Assembly: GCA_902803745.1 (NCBI GenBank)
Contig: CADCRB010000081.1
Span: 1-11,678 of the forward strand
Direction of reading: 5' to 3'
Length of the DNA: 11,678 nt
Source of the DNA: an uncultured Lachnospiraceae bacterium
Lineage (GTDB): Bacteria > Bacillota > Clostridia > Lachnospirales > Lachnospiraceae
Shown: piece after piece, positions 6,601-11,678 of the stretch
Numbering within the stretch: position 1 is the stretch's first letter
Layout: each line of letters begins with the position of its first letter
The notes under the pieces: generated by a model
The model's database searches: none
What the model was told of the DNA's origin: nothing
The model's input: only the letters and a program-made list of their open reading frames with translations
Made by a program: the position numbers and the translations under genes

Positions 6601-7159
6601 TACAAGGAATACTATAATAGGACTTGTCATATTGGCAGCTGCTGTGCTCGCTATATTTCTGCTCGCGATAAACACTCCTGATAAGCAGGCTGACAGCGTA
6701 CAGATCACCGCAGCTACAAAACAGCTGGCTAAAAATTATGATACGGCTTATCCTTCAACTCCCAGAACTGTGGTTTCCGAATATGGCGAGATCACGAAAT
6801 GTTTTTATGCTTCTGATACTACCGAGGATCAGATAAAGGATCTGGCGGTTCAGATGAGGCAGCTTTTTGATGATGAACTTGTAGCGAATCAGAGCTTTGA
6901 TGATTTCTATGATGCCCTTCGTTCGGAGATAGCCGTATACAGAGACAAAAATAAGATCGTTTCCAGCTATTCGGTTTCTTCAAGCACAGATGTGAAATAT
7001 GAAAACAATGAATATGGATCTATGGCATCGTTATACCTTTCTCTTAGCGTAAGGGAAAATGGAGTGATCGATGTCGTTAAGGAGCATTTTATACTGAGGC
7101 AGGACGAAGAGGGTCATTGGAAGATACTCGGATGGGTTCTGGCAGGAGAAGACGAGTGA
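6587..7159 (+). CDS. Membrane-anchored protein of unknown function
   Basis: I do not recognise this family with certainty; it resembles short hypothetical proteins (DUF-type) seen in Lachnospiraceae. The 190-residue protein has a lysine/arginine-rich start, one hydrophobic segment at about residues 9-28, and then a polar domain of some 160 residues. By the positive-inside rule that domain should face outside. There is no lipobox; the only cysteine is Cys72. The outer part starts with a linker, then TPRTVVSEYGEITKCFY (58-74), an acidic helix-rich middle (DQIKDLAVQMRQLFDDEL), and a beta-rich end (SLYLSLSVRENGVIDVVKEHFILR, HWKILGW). That last pattern recalls NTF2-like or DUF4878-type folds, but this is only an impression. 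AGGAG at 6575-6579 is an excellent ribosome binding site. The gene overlaps rnz by 14 bases and tsaD by 4 (GTGA), so it is co-translated with tRNA genes without an obvious functional link. Confidence 0.85.
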   Translation: MKKNNTRNTIIGLVILAAAVLAIFLLAINTPDKQADSVQITAATKQLAKNYDTAYPSTPRTVVSEYGEITKCFYASDTTEDQIKDLAVQMRQLFDDELVANQSFDDFYDALRSEIAVYRDKNKIVSSYSVSSSTDVKYENNEYGSMASLYLSLSVRENGVIDVVKEHFILRQDEEGHWKILGWVLAGEDE

Positions 7160-8166
7160 GTGATGCGGTTATTCTGGGCATAGAAAGCTCCTGTGACGAG
7201 ACTGCAGCGGCTGTGGTAAAGAATGGCCGTGAAGTATTGTCAAACGTTATTATTTCCCAGATCGACACTCATACGATATATGGAGGTGTGGTCCCGGAGA
7301 TAGCCTCCAGAAAGCATATAGAAGTGATCGTTCAGGTAGTGGGAGAAGCGCTGAAGCAGGCCGGCACAGATATGCAGGATATAGATGCGGTTGCCGTGAC
7401 ATACGGACCCGGACTTGTGGGGCCGCTCCTTGTCGGGGTATCTTATGCGAAGGCCTTTGCGTATGGCTGTCGGAAGAAGCTCATACCTGTGCATCATATT
7501 GAAGGTCATATTTCTGCAAACTATATTGAATATCCCGAACTGGAGCCGCCGTTTATGTGCCTTGTCGTTTCCGGAGGACATACTCATCTTGTAAATGTGA
7601 AGGATTATGGTGAATATGAAGTTCTGGGCAGGACTATGGACGATGCGGCAGGGGAGGCATATGACAAGGTGGCCAGAGCTATTGGTCTTGGCTATCCCGG
7701 GGGTCCTAAGATAGATAAGGCCGCGAGAGAAGGTGATCCTGAGGCCATAGCCTTTCCAAGGGCTCATATTGACGGAGAAGAGTATGATTTCTCTTTTTCC
7801 GGATTAAAAAGCGCCGTGCTGAACTACCTTAATTCCTGCGAGATGAAGGGGGAGAAGGTGAACACACGGGATGTTGCGGCCTCGTTTCAGGCAGCGGTTG
7901 TGGATGTGCTGGTCGGAAATTCTATGAAGGCGGCAGACAGGTATGGGGTAAAGCATTTTGCCATAGCGGGAGGAGTCGCATCGAATACTGCACTGAGAAA
8001 CGCGATGCAGGAAGCCTGCAGCGAAAGGGGAATTATGTTTTACAGACCGTCACCGATACTCTGTACTGATAACGGAGCTATGATCGCCGGAGCAGCTTAT
8101 TTTGAAAGCCTGAAGGGAAAGACGGCAGGGCTTAATTTAAATGCGGTACCTAATCTGAAATTATGA
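7156..8166 (+). CDS. tsaD: tRNA N6-adenosine threonylcarbamoyltransferase TsaD
   Basis: TsaD is the catalytic subunit that transfers the threonylcarbamoyl group from threonylcarbamoyl-AMP to A37 of tRNA. The 336-residue protein shows the ASKHA fold motifs: ILGIESSCDETAAA (6-19), VVPEIASRKH (45-54), the metal-binding HIEGH with His114 and His118, VSGGHTHL (138-145), GEAYDKVAR, and ILCTDNGAMI with Asp305 as the remaining metal ligand. The GTG start at 7156 is chosen because AGGAGA (7144-7149) stands six bases upstream and because SDAVILGIESS is a normal TsaD beginning. An ATG at 7117 in the same frame would add 13 residues that are a shifted reading of the preceding gene. The GTGA junction with the preceding stop implies translational coupling. 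It probably ends the t6A operon. Confidence 0.97.
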   Translation: MSDAVILGIESSCDETAAAVVKNGREVLSNVIISQIDTHTIYGGVVPEIASRKHIEVIVQVVGEALKQAGTDMQDIDAVAVTYGPGLVGPLLVGVSYAKAFAYGCRKKLIPVHHIEGHISANYIEYPELEPPFMCLVVSGGHTHLVNVKDYGEYEVLGRTMDDAAGEAYDKVARAIGLGYPGGPKIDKAAREGDPEAIAFPRAHIDGEEYDFSFSGLKSAVLNYLNSCEMKGEKVNTRDVAASFQAAVVDVLVGNSMKAADRYGVKHFAIAGGVASNTALRNAMQEACSERGIMFYRPSPILCTDNGAMIAGAAYFESLKGKTAGLNLNAVPNLKL

Positions 8167-8186
8167 AAAAGAACTGATTGTTTGAT

Positions 8187-8216
8187 CGGACAAAAGCAGG
8201 TCGGATTAAATATATT
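8187..8216 (+). promoter_or_regulatory. Possible promoter before the glycosyltransferase genes
   Basis: CGGACA (8187-8192, four of six matches to TTGACA) and TATATT (8211-8216, five of six to TATAAT) stand 18 bases apart in the 80-base gap between tsaD and the glycosyltransferase, the first real gap after the coupled tRNA-modification genes. No terminator is visible between tsaD and this site, so read-through from tsaD is also possible. The match is weak enough to arise by chance in AT-rich DNA. Confidence 0.28.
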
Positions 8217-8246
8217 GTGATACCTCAAAAAGATCGGGAGTTTACC

Positions 8247-9248
8247 ATGAGAGAAATGATACCCAAATTGTATATTGTAATTCCATGCTATAACGAAGAG
8301 GAAATATTGGAGGAATCTCTTAATATACTCACTGGGAAACTGGCGCGTCTTGTCAGTGACGGAAAGGTTGATAAGGACAGCCGCGTTGTATGCGTGGATG
8401 ACGGATCCGGAGACTCAACCTGGGATATAATTGCAAGACGTTCATCTTCAGACAATAAAATACTGGGATTGAAATTCAGCCGAAACTACGGTCATCAGAA
8501 TGCTATACTTGCGGGTATGCTTGAATCAAGGCATATTGCAGACTGTGTAGTCACGATAGATGCGGATCTCCAGCAGGATATAGAAGCTATAGATGATTTT
8601 ATCGCAAAATATATGGAGGGCTGTGATGTAGTGTATGGCATAAGAAACGACAGGGATACTGATAAGGCCGGGAAAAAATTTACAGCTGAAGGCTTCTACA
8701 AACTTATGAAACTTCTCGGCGCAGATGTGATCCCCAATAGTGCTGACTACAGGCTATTGTCCAAAAAGGCATTGAACGCCCTTTCTGATTATCCCGAGTC
8801 AAATCTTTTCCTGAGAGGACTGATCCCGACAATGGGGTTTAGATCCGGGGTTGTGTATTTTGATGTAAAGGACAGGACAGGAGGACAGTCAAAATATACT
8901 GTAAAAAAGATGCTGAGCCTTGCGTTAAACGGTATTACATCCATGAGCACAAGGCCGTTGGAGCTCATTGTGGTGCTGGGATTCCTCTTTTGCATATTGG
9001 CTCTGATAATTTTTGTTTTATCCATGATAGACTGGGCTAGGGGAATGGTAGTACAGGGATGGACAACGACCGTCGCACTTCTTTGTCTCATAGGCGGAAT
9101 GAATCTTCTTACAAACGGTCTGGTGGGATTGTATGTGGGGAAAGCATATATAGAAATAAAACACAGACCAAGATATATAATAGATCAGGCAATATGGGAC
9201 GGTCTGGCGGATGATGTCGAAACAGCGACAGACAGGATGGGAGATTGA
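8247..9248 (+). CDS. Family 2 glycosyltransferase, polyprenyl-phosphate type (GtrB/DPM1-like)
   Basis: A 333-residue membrane-attached GT-A glycosyltransferase. The cytosolic domain has YIVIPCYNEEEILEES (9-24), VCVDDGSGDST (48-58), FSRNYGHQNAI (78-88), and the metal/nucleotide-sugar motif TIDADLQQD at 103-111 with Asp105 and Asp107. The acceptor region NSADYRLL is at 164-171. Two membrane helices follow, about 239-262 and 273-297, then an amphipathic tail. This layout matches GtrB and dolichyl-phosphate mannose synthase relatives, which load a sugar from UDP- or GDP-sugar onto undecaprenyl phosphate. The sugar cannot be read from the sequence. The ATG at 8247 has GGGAG (8236-8240) six bases upstream; a TTG at 8178 would add 23 residues and is less likely. 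The next gene starts in the stop codon (TGATG), so the two products probably act together. Confidence 0.92.
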   Translation: MREMIPKLYIVIPCYNEEEILEESLNILTGKLARLVSDGKVDKDSRVVCVDDGSGDSTWDIIARRSSSDNKILGLKFSRNYGHQNAILAGMLESRHIADCVVTIDADLQQDIEAIDDFIAKYMEGCDVVYGIRNDRDTDKAGKKFTAEGFYKLMKLLGADVIPNSADYRLLSKKALNALSDYPESNLFLRGLIPTMGFRSGVVYFDVKDRTGGQSKYTVKKMLSLALNGITSMSTRPLELIVVLGFLFCILALIIFVLSMIDWARGMVVQGWTTTVALLCLIGGMNLLTNGLVGLYVGKAYIEIKHRPRYIIDQAIWDGLADDVETATDRMGD

Positions 9249-10762
9249 TGACCGAAAGGATGAAGGATTTATTTAAAGACCGGAGCAGGCTTTTCGGGAT
9301 TATTATGATCTTATTTGTCATCCTCTGCTACAATGTCCTTATCCTTCATAACGGATACCGATTCCTTAATTCAGATGATTCTTCGGAGCTTGTGCTTGCA
9401 AGGATACTTGCGTCGGAGCATGGGATTCTTTCACGGAACTGGTATTATTCCTCAGAACTCAGAGTCTTTAATACAAATCTTGTTTTTGCTCCGATGTTTT
9501 ATTTCTTTTCTTCCTGGAGTCTCGTGAGAGCAGCAGGAGGAACGATAATGATGCTTCTTTATGTTCTGTCATATCTTATGATACCCTACGCGTGGAAGTA
9601 TGAAGCAAAATGGTTTTATCTTACAGCTTTCATACTCATTATGCCCTTTGCAAATCCGTGGCAGTTCTTCGGTCTTAAGATGTATTATATTCCGCATGTG
9701 TTCATTTCTTTTGTCTCGTTTGCATTGCTCGGGATGATAAATAATGGAAAAGGAAAAACAGTTGTACCCTTGATCCTTGCGCTGTTTTCTTTTGTTGCCG
9801 GACTTGGCGGGGCGAGATCGGTTGAATATACTTTTGTGCCTCTTTTCCTTGCGGCTCTTGCGGCAGTTCTTTTTGATAAAGGCAAAAAGAAAACCCTGAT
9901 CGCTTCCGGATCTGCTGTGATCGGATCCGCTGCAGGATATCTTGTGAATGAAAGGATCCTTTCAAATATATATACATTTCATTCATATGGAAATGTTTCG
10001 TTCATCCAATTTGCCTTTGAAAAAGTTGAATGGGCTATAGACAGCATATTGGCGTCTTTTGGTTATTCCATAGGTGAGTATTTCATAAGTTTCGGCGGTA
10101 TGTGCAATGCGCTGGCATTCCTGATGATGATATTGTTTTTAAGCTCTTTCTTCCTTCTTTTTGCAAAACGTACCGAAATGAGTGAGACGCAGAGATTTAT
10201 GTATTATTTTGCTGCTGTAACGTTTGCGCTTAATACTTTTTTGATGATAACGGGACAAAATGATGAATATGCGGACAGATATATCGCTATTGGAATGGTT
10301 CCGTCAATTATGCTGATAGATCTGGTCTATAAGATATGCCTTAAGGATAAGGAATGGAAAAAGATCGCGGGTGCAGCAGTTATCATCTTTTTTCTTCTCG
10401 CCGGCGCTAACGGATATTTACATCTTCTGTCGACTTCTGCAAACGGGGAGAGGATGGGCTATATCAATTATTTGAAAGAGAATGGGTATGACTATGGCTA
10501 TGCGACCTTCTGGAATGCAAATATTACAACGGAGATGTCTGACGGGACGATAAATATGACCTCGCTTGATCCTAACGTTGACAGACCAGTAGTATTTCGG
10601 TGGCTGACGGATAAGCGTCTCATTGGCGGAAAGCATGACAGGGCTTTTCTGGTGCTTACCTCGCAGGAGCTTGATATGTATGAAAAAAAAGATCCTGTAT
10701 ATTCGGATGAGTATTTCAGTGTTTTTGATGTCACGGATGCAGATATTTCATTTGAGGAGTGA
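9248..10762 (+). CDS. Polytopic membrane protein, possible GT-C glycosyltransferase
   Basis: A 504-residue integral membrane protein with about eleven hydrophobic segments between residues 15 and 390, followed by a ~110-residue polar C-terminal domain (YLKENGYDYGYATFWNAN onward). A first outer loop after segment one contains NSDDSSELVLARIL (41-54); an acidic pair such as Asp43-Asp44 in this loop is typical of GT-C enzymes, which take a sugar from a polyprenyl phosphate donor on the outer face of the membrane. The gene is coupled to a GtrB-like polyprenyl-phosphate glycosyltransferase through a TGATG junction, which fits a pair where the first makes the lipid-linked sugar and this protein transfers it. 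Family name is uncertain: I see no diagnostic PMT, ArnT or GtrII motif beyond topology and the DD pair. The ATG at 9248 has GGGAG at 9239-9243; a TTG at 9245 is one codon earlier. A flippase or ligase role is an alternative. Confidence 0.85.
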   Translation: MTERMKDLFKDRSRLFGIIMILFVILCYNVLILHNGYRFLNSDDSSELVLARILASEHGILSRNWYYSSELRVFNTNLVFAPMFYFFSSWSLVRAAGGTIMMLLYVLSYLMIPYAWKYEAKWFYLTAFILIMPFANPWQFFGLKMYYIPHVFISFVSFALLGMINNGKGKTVVPLILALFSFVAGLGGARSVEYTFVPLFLAALAAVLFDKGKKKTLIASGSAVIGSAAGYLVNERILSNIYTFHSYGNVSFIQFAFEKVEWAIDSILASFGYSIGEYFISFGGMCNALAFLMMILFLSSFFLLFAKRTEMSETQRFMYYFAAVTFALNTFLMITGQNDEYADRYIAIGMVPSIMLIDLVYKICLKDKEWKKIAGAAVIIFFLLAGANGYLHLLSTSANGERMGYINYLKENGYDYGYATFWNANITTEMSDGTINMTSLDPNVDRPVVFRWLTDKRLIGGKHDRAFLVLTSQELDMYEKKDPVYSDEYFSVFDVTDADISFEE

Positions 10763-10768
10763 TGAGAT

Positions 10769-11494
10769 ATGAAGTGTGCGGCGGTAATACTGGCTGGTGG
10801 TACAGGCAGGAGGATGGGAAATAAGATCCCGAAACAGTACATTGATCTTAACGGTAAACCGGTCCTTTATTATTCACTTAAGACTTTTTCAGATGCTGAG
10901 TTTATCGATGAGATAGTTGTTGTTGCAGATGCAGAACATACAGACAGGGTGCAAAACGATATAGTGGATCTGTATGGATTTCACAAGATCAGTGCGGTAG
11001 TTGCCGGAGGCAGGGAACGATATCATTCTGTTGCTAAAGGATTGGAGACGCTTTCTTTAGACACGGATTATGTATTTATTCACGATGGGGCTAGGCCGTT
11101 TGCAACTGCATATACTTTGGAGAGATGTCTTCATTATGCAAAGAAATACAGAGCGGCTGTGGCAGGGGTAAAAGCAAAGGATACGATAAAGATATCGGAT
11201 GATGACAGTATGGTGCAAAGTACTCCTGACAGAGGACATGTTTGGATGGTGCAGACTCCTCAGACATTTGAATTTATGCTGATAAGAGATGCGTACCGGC
11301 GTCTGCTCGATGATGAAGACAGATTGAAGACGGCGGGGATAAGCGTGACAGATGATACTATGGTAGCAAAGATGTATGCGGATGTTGATGCTAGACTTGT
11401 CGAGAGCACTTATGACAATATAAAAATAACAACTCCCGAGGATATGGAGCTTGCCAAAATCATTTGCCTGAATAGGGAACAGGAAACCACGTAA
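10769..11494 (+). CDS. ispD: 2-C-methyl-D-erythritol 4-phosphate cytidylyltransferase
   Basis: IspD joins CTP with methylerythritol 4-phosphate, the third step of the MEP pathway to isoprenoids, including the undecaprenyl carrier. The 241-residue product has the nucleotide-binding loop LAGGTGRRMGNKIPKQY (8-24), with Arg15 and Lys22 in the positions of the catalytic Arg and Lys. GGRERYHSV is at 80-88, HDGARPF at 105-111 with Asp106, VQTPQTFEF at 161-169, TDDTMVA at 194-200, and the C-terminal NIKITTPED with Lys219. Ribitol-5-phosphate cytidylyltransferase (TarI) is a close relative and the adjacent surface-sugar genes make it worth considering, but the overall pattern reads as IspD. GAGGAG (10754-10759) is the ribosome binding site; six bases separate it from the previous stop. 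No terminator with a U-tract follows it before the tRNA promoter. Confidence 0.87.
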   Translation: MKCAAVILAGGTGRRMGNKIPKQYIDLNGKPVLYYSLKTFSDAEFIDEIVVVADAEHTDRVQNDIVDLYGFHKISAVVAGGRERYHSVAKGLETLSLDTDYVFIHDGARPFATAYTLERCLHYAKKYRAAVAGVKAKDTIKISDDDSMVQSTPDRGHVWMVQTPQTFEFMLIRDAYRRLLDDEDRLKTAGISVTDDTMVAKMYADVDARLVESTYDNIKITTPEDMELAKIICLNREQETT

Positions 11495-11513
11495 AAACTA
11501 CTTAAAATATTTA

Positions 11514-11542
11514 TTGACACGGACGAGCGTATTTGCTATGAT
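11514..11542 (+). promoter_or_regulatory. Near-consensus vegetative promoter of tRNA-Ser
   Basis: A perfect -35 TTGACA (11514-11519) is separated by exactly 17 bases from TATGAT (11537-11542), five of six matches to TATAAT. Transcription should begin near 11549-11550, about 45 bases before the tRNA. This is the best promoter of the window, as expected for a stable RNA gene. The AT-rich stretch AAAAACTACTTAAAATATTT just upstream (11493-11512) could act as an UP element. Confidence 0.88.
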
Positions 11543-11556
11543 AGCAGTTGCGCTCG
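11524..11556. repeat. Extended dyad symmetry centred on the -10 box
   Basis: Two nested inverted repeats share one centre at 11540. The inner arms TGCTAT (11534-11539) and ATAGCA (11541-11546) flank a single G; the outer arms CGAGCG (11524-11529) and CGCTCG (11551-11556) are exact complements. Of 16 symmetric positions 13 are complementary in DNA, and two of the rest would be G-U pairs in RNA. It covers the -10 element, half the spacer and the start site. It could be an operator or, in RNA read through from ispD, a long hairpin. Confidence 0.7.
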
Positions 11557-11572
11557 CTTAAAGTGCGGGCGC
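11550..11572 (+). other. Hairpin at the 5' end of the tRNA-Ser precursor
   Basis: GCGCTCGC (11550-11557) pairs with GCGGGCGC (11565-11572) over eight bases, one of them a G-U, around the loop TTAAAGT. It begins at the predicted transcription start and ends 22 bases before the tRNA. No U-tract follows, so termination is unlikely. Its 5' arm shares CGCTCG with the outer arm of the promoter dyad, so the two structures exclude each other in read-through RNA. Confidence 0.55.
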
Positions 11573-11594
11573 TATTATTGAGTGACAGTGCTTT

Positions 11595-11678
11595 GGAGAG
11601 GTATCGAAGCGGTCATAACGAGGCGGTCTTGAAAACCGTTTGGCGGCAACGCCACATGGGTTCGAATCCCATCCTCTC
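11595..11678 (+). tRNA. tRNA-Ser, anticodon UGA (3' end cut by window)
   Basis: A class II tRNA reading UCA and related serine codons. The acceptor strand GGAGAGG (11595-11601) pairs with CCTCTC at 11673-11678; the seventh pairing base and the discriminator lie beyond the window. The anticodon arm is GCGGT (11623-11627) with ACCGT (11635-11639), its loop CTTGAAA carrying TGA at 11630-11632. The long variable arm, GGCG (11642-11645) with CGCC (11650-11653) around GCAA, identifies a serine-type tRNA. The T arm is ATGGG/CCCAT (11656-11660 with 11668-11672) around TTCGAAT. Whether CCA is encoded cannot be seen. Confidence 0.97.

Noticed and set aside
10769..11494. Ribitol-5-phosphate cytidylyltransferase (TarI) instead of IspD
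   Set aside because: Motifs are shared by both families, but there is no adjacent ribitol-phosphate dehydrogenase (TarJ) or teichoic acid gene, and the sequence reads more like clostridial IspD; kept as a minor alternative.
11524..11580. Intrinsic terminator for the ispD transcript formed by the dyad or leader hairpin
   Set aside because: The stems are strong, but neither is followed by a U-tract, and they overlap a near-perfect promoter.
1..11678. Mobile element, phage, CRISPR or defence system
   Set aside because: No transposase, integrase, terminal repeats, spaced direct repeats or defence domains are visible; the gene content is housekeeping plus one small surface-glycosylation pair.

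Overview
The window looks like ordinary chromosome from a Gram-positive anaerobe of the class Clostridia, most likely family Lachnospiraceae. This is an inference from the protein families, the gene order and the RNA elements; no database search was possible. All genes are on the + strand and tightly packed: many neighbours overlap by 1 to 20 bases. There is no transposase, integrase, CRISPR array, phage gene or toxin-antitoxin pair.

Region 1 (1-3178) holds the 3' end of secA (Sec translocase ATPase, with its zinc-binding tail), prfB (release factor 2, in one frame with no programmed frameshift), hom (homoserine dehydrogenase) and a short HExxH protein that resembles the SprA-related putative metallopeptidases. 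Region 2 (3179-4083) is a riboflavin uptake unit: an FMN riboswitch, a strong intrinsic terminator, a second unexplained hairpin, and ribU, the substrate-binding membrane subunit of an ECF-type riboflavin transporter.

Region 3 (4117-8166) is a translationally coupled tRNA-modification cluster: tsaE, tsaB, rimI, rnz (RNase Z), an unrecognised membrane-anchored protein, and tsaD. TsaB, TsaD and TsaE together transfer the threonylcarbamoyl group that makes t6A at position 37 of ANN-decoding tRNAs; the TsaC/Sua5 partner is not in this window. RimI is a GNAT-family acetyltransferase and RNase Z matures tRNA 3' ends.

Region 4 (8247-11494) contains a GtrB/DPM1-like polyprenyl-phosphate glycosyltransferase, a polytopic membrane protein that may be a GT-C type glycosyltransferase using its product, and ispD, an enzyme of the MEP pathway that makes isoprenoid precursors. 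A link between polyprenyl supply and cell-surface glycosylation is possible but inferred only from adjacency. Region 5 (11495-11678) has a near-consensus sigma-70/sigma-A promoter and a tRNA-Ser(UGA) gene cut by the window edge. The -10 box of that promoter lies at the centre of an extended dyad symmetry, the least expected non-coding signal here. I see no convincing new defence or mobile system; the interesting items are small regulatory structures and two uncharacterised proteins.
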